A stretch of DNA of 39,026 nt, from assembly GCA_030680575.1 (NCBI GenBank), contig JAUXVI010000050.1, positions 1 through 39,026 on the forward strand, given 5' to 3'. Below the pieces are notes generated by a model. That model made no database searches and was not told where the DNA came from. It saw only the letters and a list, made by a program, of their open reading frames with translations. Of this stretch, positions 35,352-39,026 are shown piece after piece; within the stretch, counting starts at the first letter, position 1, and the number at the start of each line of letters is the position of its first letter. Source of the DNA: Hylemonella sp. (GTDB taxonomy: Bacteria > Pseudomonadota > Gammaproteobacteria > Burkholderiales > Burkholderiaceae_C). A program made the position numbers and the translations under genes.

Positions 35352-36908
35352 ATGTCTACCACCACCATCCGCCAAGCCGACCTGATCGAGTCCATCGCCG
35401 CTGCACTGCAGTACATCAGCTACTACCACCCGGCTGACTACATTGCCCACCTGGCCCGCGCCTATGAGCGCGAACAGAGCCCGGCGGCCAAGGACGCGAT
35501 TGCGCAGATCCTGACCAACAGCAAGATGAGCGCCACCGGCCACCGCCCGATCTGCCAGGACACCGGCATCGTCAACGTGTTCCTGAAGATCGGCATGGAC
35601 GTGCGACTCGAAGGCTTCACCGGTAGCCTGGACGACGCCATCAACGAAGGCGTGCGTCGCGGCTACAACCACCCCGATAACACCCTGCGCGCCTCGGTCG
35701 TGGCCGACCCGCAGTTCGCGCGCAAGAACACCAAAGACAACACCCCCGCGGTGATCTTCACCGAGATCGTTCCCGGCAACCAGCTCGACGTGACCGTCGC
35801 CGCCAAGGGCGGTGGCAGCGAGAACAAGAGCAAGATGGTCATGCTCAACCCGAGCGATTCCGTGGTCGACTGGGTGCTCAAGACCGTGCCCACCATGGGC
35901 GCCGGCTGGTGCCCGCCCGGCATGCTGGGCATCGGCATCGGCGGCACCGCCGAGAAGGCGGTGCTGATGGCCAAGGAAAGCCTGATGGACGACCTCGACA
36001 TGTACGAACTGCAGGCCAAGGCGACCAAGGGCGAGAAGCTCACGCAGGTGGAAGAGTTGCGCCTGGAGTTGCATGAGAAGGTCAACGCGCTGGGCATCGG
36101 CGCGCAGGGCCTGGGCGGCCTGACCACTGTGCTCGACGTCAAGATCAAGATGTACCCCACGCACGCGGCCAGCAAGCCGGTGGCCATGATCCCGAACTGC
36201 GCTGCCACGCGCCACGCCCACTTCGTGATGGACGGCTCCGGCCCGGTCTACCTCGATCCGCCGAGCCTGGACCTGTGGCCCAACGTCGACTGGACACCCG
36301 ACACGAAGAAGAGCAAACGCGTCAACCTCGACAGCCTGACCAAGGAAGAAGTGGCGAGCTGGAAACCGGGAGACACCCTGCTGCTCAACGGCAAGATGCT
36401 GACCGGCCGCGACGCCGCGCACAAACGCATCCAGGACATGCTGGCCAAGGGTGAGAAGCTGCCGGTCGATTTCACCAACCGCGTGATCTATTACGTTGGC
36501 CCTGTCGACCCGGTGAAGGGCGAGGCCGTCGGCCCCGCCGGCCCGACCACCGCCACCCGCATGGACAAGTTCACCGACATGATGCTCAGCCAGACCGGCC
36601 TGATCGCCATGATCGGCAAAGCCGAGCGCGGCCCGGAGGCCATCAAGGCGATCGAGAAGCACAAGAGCGCCTACCTGATGGCCGTCGGCGGCGCCGCCTA
36701 CCTGGTGAGCAAGGCCATCAAGACCGCCAAGGTGGTGGGCTTCGCCGACCTCGGCATGGAAGCCATCTACGAGTTCGACGTGGTCGACATGCCCGTCACC
36801 GTGGCAGTGGACTCCGGCGGCACCAGCGCCCACATCACCGGCCCGGCCGAGTGGCAAAAGCGCATTGCCAGCGGCGAGTTCAAAGGCATCTCGGTCACCA
36901 ACGCTTGA
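35352..36908 (+). CDS. Fumarate hydratase, class I (4Fe-4S, single chain)
   Basis: This iron-sulfur fumarase interconverts fumarate and malate in the citric acid cycle. The 518-residue protein fuses alpha-type (N-terminal) and beta-type (C-terminal) domains. The three cluster cysteines are visible at C68 (RPICQDTGI), C187 (GAGWCPPG) and C283 (PNCAATRHAH). The C-terminal catalytic region includes GPAGPTTATRMD and ADLGMEAIYEFDV. It is oxygen-sensitive by class, which fits an organism also equipped for low oxygen. The ATG at 35352 starts MSTTTIRQADLIESIA. The stop codon TGA overlaps the TTG start of murI. Confidence 0.96.
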   Translation: MSTTTIRQADLIESIAAALQYISYYHPADYIAHLARAYEREQSPAAKDAIAQILTNSKMSATGHRPICQDTGIVNVFLKIGMDVRLEGFTGSLDDAINEGVRRGYNHPDNTLRASVVADPQFARKNTKDNTPAVIFTEIVPGNQLDVTVAAKGGGSENKSKMVMLNPSDSVVDWVLKTVPTMGAGWCPPGMLGIGIGGTAEKAVLMAKESLMDDLDMYELQAKATKGEKLTQVEELRLELHEKVNALGIGAQGLGGLTTVLDVKIKMYPTHAASKPVAMIPNCAATRHAHFVMDGSGPVYLDPPSLDLWPNVDWTPDTKKSKRVNLDSLTKEEVASWKPGDTLLLNGKMLTGRDAAHKRIQDMLAKGEKLPVDFTNRVIYYVGPVDPVKGEAVGPAGPTTATRMDKFTDMMLSQTGLIAMIGKAERGPEAIKAIEKHKSAYLMAVGGAAYLVSKAIKTAKVVGFADLGMEAIYEFDVVDMPVTVAVDSGGTSAHITGPAEWQKRIASGEFKGISVTNA

Positions 36909-37717
36909 CCCAAGCCTCGCATCCGATCGGCGTTTTCGACAGCGGCATGGGAGGACTCAGCATCCTCCAGGCCCTGCGCGCCGAGCTGCCGGCCGAGAAC
37001 TTCGTCTACGTGGCCGACAGCGGCCATGCGCCCTATGGTGAGCGCGATGCGGTGCACGTCATTGGCCGTTCGCAGACCATCACGCGCCACCTGCTGGCGC
37101 AGCACCACATCAAGGCGCTGGTGGTGGCCTGCAACACGGCAACGGCCGCTGCCATCCATCTGCTGCGTCAGCAGCACCCCACTCTGCCCATCGTCGGCGT
37201 CGAGCCGGCACTCAAGCCGGCCGCGCAGCTGAGCCAGACCCGACGCGTCGGCGTCATGGCCACACGCGGCACGCTGGAGAGCGTCAAGTTCCGTGCCCTG
37301 CTTGATGCGTTGCAGGGCCAGGCCGAATTCATTCTGCAAGCCTGCGATGGCCTGGCCGATGCCATCGAGCGCCAGGACGCTATCAAAACAGAAGCACTTT
37401 GCGCTGATTACACAAGGGCTATCGGCCAATTTGGCCATGAATCCGGACAGATCGACACGTTGGTGCTGGGTTGCACCCACTACCCGTTCGCCATCGCTGA
37501 ACTGCGTGCGCTGATCGGGCCGCAGGTGCAACTGATTGACAGCGGCACGCCAGTGGCCCGGCAAACCCAGCGCCTGCTGAAAACCCACAACGCGCTGTCC
37601 ACCAGCCTGACACCCCCAAGCCTCCAGCTCTATGCCACCGGCCATCCCGAACGCCTGCAGGCGGCCGCAAGCCATTGGCTGCAGCTCACACAGCCAGTTC
37701 ATTTGCTATCGATTTAA
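36905..37717 (+). CDS. murI: Glutamate racemase, with repeat-derived segment
   Basis: MurI makes D-glutamate for peptidoglycan. The two catalytic cysteines are present: C76 in VVACNTATAAA and C190 in VLGCTHYPF. The N-terminal motif IGVFDSGMGGLSIL and ADSGHAPYG are typical. The TTG at 36905, overlapping the fumarase stop (TTGA), gives 270 residues starting MTQASHPIG; the GTG at 36851 would put 18 extra residues inside fum. Residues 158-176 (DAIKTEALCADYTRAIGQF) are encoded by a 54-bp interspersed repeat lying just before the second catalytic loop. The stop codon comes from another, decayed repeat copy, so the last residues (HLLSI) may not be native. Activity is expected but unproven. Confidence 0.93.
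   Translation: MTQASHPIGVFDSGMGGLSILQALRAELPAENFVYVADSGHAPYGERDAVHVIGRSQTITRHLLAQHHIKALVVACNTATAAAIHLLRQQHPTLPIVGVEPALKPAAQLSQTRRVGVMATRGTLESVKFRALLDALQGQAEFILQACDGLADAIERQDAIKTEALCADYTRAIGQFGHESGQIDTLVLGCTHYPFAIAELRALIGPQVQLIDSGTPVARQTQRLLKTHNALSTSLTPPSLQLYATGHPERLQAAASHWLQLTQPVHLLSI
37379..37432 (+). repeat. Comamonadaceae-type 54-bp interspersed repeat, copy 5, inside murI
   Basis: The copy has the head GCTATCAAAACAGAAGC, the core TTGCGCTGATTACA and the tail CAAGGGCTATCGGCCAATTT. It is exactly 54 bp (18 codons), sense to murI and in frame. Confidence 0.8.
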
Positions 37718-37738
37718 TAGCATCAGGTGTAAAAGGCC
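37705..37738 (+). repeat. Decayed 54-bp repeat, copy 6, at the murI stop
   Basis: The 17-bp head GCTATCGATTTAATAGC is clear, with GCTAT/ATAGC arms, but the core and tail have decayed (GTGTAAAAGGCC). The murI stop TAA lies inside the head at 37715-37717. Confidence 0.55.
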
Positions 37739-37799
37739 GCAATCGTGGAGGAAAGGGGCCACGCTCTTGGAGCATGGGCTAGTTGGCGGGGCCGTGGAG

Positions 37800-37808
37800 T
37801 TATCCACA
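37800..37808 (+). other. DnaA-box-like 9-mer
   Basis: TTATCCACA is the consensus DnaA box. It is a single site with no partners nearby and no dnaA/dnaN context, so an origin is unlikely. It could be chance or a remnant of mobile DNA. Confidence 0.35.
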
Positions 37809-37983
37809 GGGAAACCACAGCAGCATTCCAGATGATCGAGGGCTCGCTTACTCCTGGCTCTGCTTGGCATTTCAAATCCCGCCAGATCATTCCAACTGCA
37901 TATGCTCCATTGGCGCAGCAGTGTCAGTTAAAAGATTCTGAAGGCTTTGGTTAGATATGGCTCAGAGGAAGTGTGGAGCTGCG

Positions 37984-38019
37984 AAAAAAATGCCCGGACT
38001 GCAGATATGCAGCCCAGGC
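37984..38019 (-). terminator. Terminator downstream of the tape-measure remnant
   Basis: On the minus strand, a stem with CTGCA/TGCAG at its core and GG/CC and GCC/GGC outside (two mismatches, 4-base loop) is followed by GGGCATTTTTTT. It lies 25 bp after the stop codon of the minus-strand phage gene. Confidence 0.7.
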
Positions 38020-38043
38020 TAACCAACCCCTAAACCGAAATCG

Positions 38044-38886
38044 TCACTCACCCGCACCTAGGTTGGTCTGGCCCAAGGCGTTCATCCTGGTGCCGTTGAA
38101 TGGCCTTACCTCGGTCTGCACGGCCAGGTTCGGATTGCCTTGCACACGGACCGTGATTTCGCCACCGACCCGGCTGTTCTTTAAGGCGTCGTTAATGGCA
38201 ACAGAGCGCTTCGCTTCTTCATTGCCGAACAGGCTCAGAAAACGCGCCACCAGCTCGCCGAGGCCTTCGCCGGCCTTGTTGCCTTGCATGCCAAATTTGT
38301 AGATGCCGGTTCCCACGCCGTAGCCGGCTGCGCCAGCCAGGCCAACACCACCAGCCAACGCGGCCAGGCCTGCAGCGCCAGATCCGGCCAACACACCCAG
38401 CGGCGCATGGGCCAACAGTGTCGTTGCGCTCGCTGCATTGCGCAACATGCCCAACTTGCCAGCAGCAATGGCCGCGGCTGCACCACCAGCAGCCCCAACT
38501 GCGCCGCCACCGCCGTTCATCTCTGCCCAGTTGGTCACATAGACCGGCGTCACGCCGGCCGCAGCCTGCAGGGCCTTGCCCTGGGCCACGCCGGCAGCCA
38601 CGCCACCAGCGCGGCCGACAAGCCGGCCCACCACGCCAGGCAGGATGTGCGACAAGGCATAGACGCCCATCGCCCCTACGGCCGCACCACCTGCGATCTG
38701 ACTACCGCTCAGCTCCATGCCGCCCTGGGCCTTGCTGTTGAGCATGTATTTGATCGAGCGAGTAATGACATCGTTGATCGGCCTGGCAAAGCCCTCTGCC
38801 GACTCGCGCAGCGTGTTCTTCAGGCGCGATGCCTGGTCGGCCGCGTTGTTAATAGCTTCTGGTAAAGCGCGCTCCAGTGCACCGCC
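38044..38886 (-). pseudogene. Phage tail tape-measure protein, C-terminal remnant cut by an IS
   Basis: The frame encodes the last 280 residues of a Mu-like tail tape-measure protein. It is low in complexity, rich in Gly and Ala, with hydrophobic stretches such as GAMGVYALSHILPGVVGRLV. It has the segment GVTPVYVTNWAEMNGGGGAV and the typical C-terminal beta strands GGEITVRVQGNPNLAVQTEV, then NGTRMNALGQ. Tape-measure proteins are normally several times longer. The 5' part is missing because an IS3-family end begins at 38887; the open frame continues into the IS only by chance. No other phage gene is in the window; the next gene downstream is chromosomal murI. This indicates a prophage remnant or prophage edge. 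Confidence 0.8.
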
Positions 38887-39026
38887 TGAATCGCCCCGGG
38901 AATTGAGGAGGCTCCAACCTTTGAGAAGATGGAGCCATGAAGAAGTCAACGAAGTTTTCCCCTGAAGTCCGCGAACGTGCAGTTCGCATGGTGCAAGAGC
39001 ACCGTGGCGAGTACCCATCGTTATGG
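38887..39026 (+). mobile_element. IS3-family insertion sequence, left end, runs off the window
   Basis: The element begins with the terminal inverted repeat TGAATCGCCCCGGG, which resembles the TGAACCGCCCCGG ends of IS3-group elements, and contains the start of orfA. The insertion interrupts the tape-measure gene. The target duplication and right end lie outside the window. Confidence 0.8.
38937..39026 (+). CDS. IS3-family transposase OrfA, N-terminal part
   Basis: The first 30 codons are visible, beginning [19 protein letters not shown] and followed by QEHRGEYPS. This is the start of the helix-turn-helix OrfA protein of IS3-type elements, which binds the terminal repeats and is joined to OrfB by a programmed -1 frameshift. 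The ATG lies 50 bp inside the left end. The reading frame is open to the window edge. Confidence 0.88.
   Translation, partial: MKKSTKFSPEVRERAVRMVQEHRGEYPSLW

Larger units (their letters stand above)
37718..38043. other. Gene-free stretch between murI and the prophage remnant
   Basis: These 326 bp hold no gene I can support. Contents seen are the end of a decayed repeat, one perfect DnaA-box-like 9-mer (37800-37808) and a minus-strand terminator (37984-38019). Short open frames exist on both strands but resemble nothing known. The chromosome/prophage junction probably lies here, but no attachment repeat is visible. Confidence 0.6.

Noticed and set aside
35334..36857. 507-codon minus-strand frame opposite fumarase
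   Set aside because: It is a shadow frame; fumarase has all cluster cysteines on the plus strand.
37745..37954. 69-codon plus-strand frame between murI and the phage gene
   Set aside because: It has a GTG-type start, no ribosome site and no recognisable similarity.
38850..38880. Possible seventh 54-bp repeat copy (TTAATAGCTTCTGG) in the tape-measure remnant
   Set aside because: Only a short AATAGC match, with no head hairpin and no tail.
1..39026. CRISPR arrays, tRNA or rRNA genes
   Set aside because: No regularly spaced direct repeats, no tRNA-like cloverleaf with CCA end and no rRNA sequence were seen by eye; a covariance-model scan was not possible.

Overview
The window is a high-GC stretch of a betaproteobacterial chromosome. 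It almost certainly comes from the family Comamonadaceae (Burkholderiales); I cannot resolve the genus. The placement rests on the gene set (cbb3 oxidase block with fnr and hemN, malonate block with a Bug-type binding protein, small Trp-rich protein) and on a short repeat that I associate with this family. Most of it is ordinary core chromosome. Only the last kilobase (a prophage remnant cut by an insertion sequence) is clearly accessory.

Left part (1-4677): a propionate/methylmalonyl-CoA block on the minus strand, with methylmalonyl-CoA mutase, its GTPase chaperone MeaB, and the start of the propionyl-CoA carboxylase beta chain. The carboxylase carries an in-frame amber codon. A divergent GntR-family regulator probably controls the block. 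From 4782 to 11651 lie two c-di-GMP proteins (a three-PAS GGDEF-EAL protein and a GAF-GGDEF cyclase), a long-chain acyl-CoA ligase and DusA.

Middle (11684-23055): a low-oxygen respiration block. ccoI, ccoS, ccoN, ccoO, ccoQ, ccoP, ccoG, a short fixH and an unnamed 98-residue membrane protein run in that order on the minus strand. They are followed by fnr (plus strand), hemN and a COG2836 membrane protein. Two perfect FNR boxes (hemN/fnr and ccoI/usp) and one FNR-like palindrome (ccoN) tie the genes to oxygen sensing.

23147-28647 is a malonate catabolism operon read on the minus strand as matR, matA (malonyl-CoA decarboxylase), a Bug-type periplasmic binding protein, an enoyl-CoA hydratase-like protein and matB (malonyl-CoA synthetase). 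An AT-rich array of inverted half-sites lies upstream of matR. Then follow lgt, ilvD, a small Trp-rich protein, a periplasmic cytochrome c, acsA, a UPF0114 membrane protein, class I fumarase and murI.

The most unusual signal is a family of about 54-bp interspersed repeats. There are five full copies and one decayed copy, all in the same orientation on the plus strand. Two copies lie in frame inside genes (the hydratase and murI), one supplies the end and stop codon of meaB, and one supplies the stop codon of murI. At the right edge, a Mu-like tail tape-measure gene is truncated by an IS3-family element whose orfA runs off the window.
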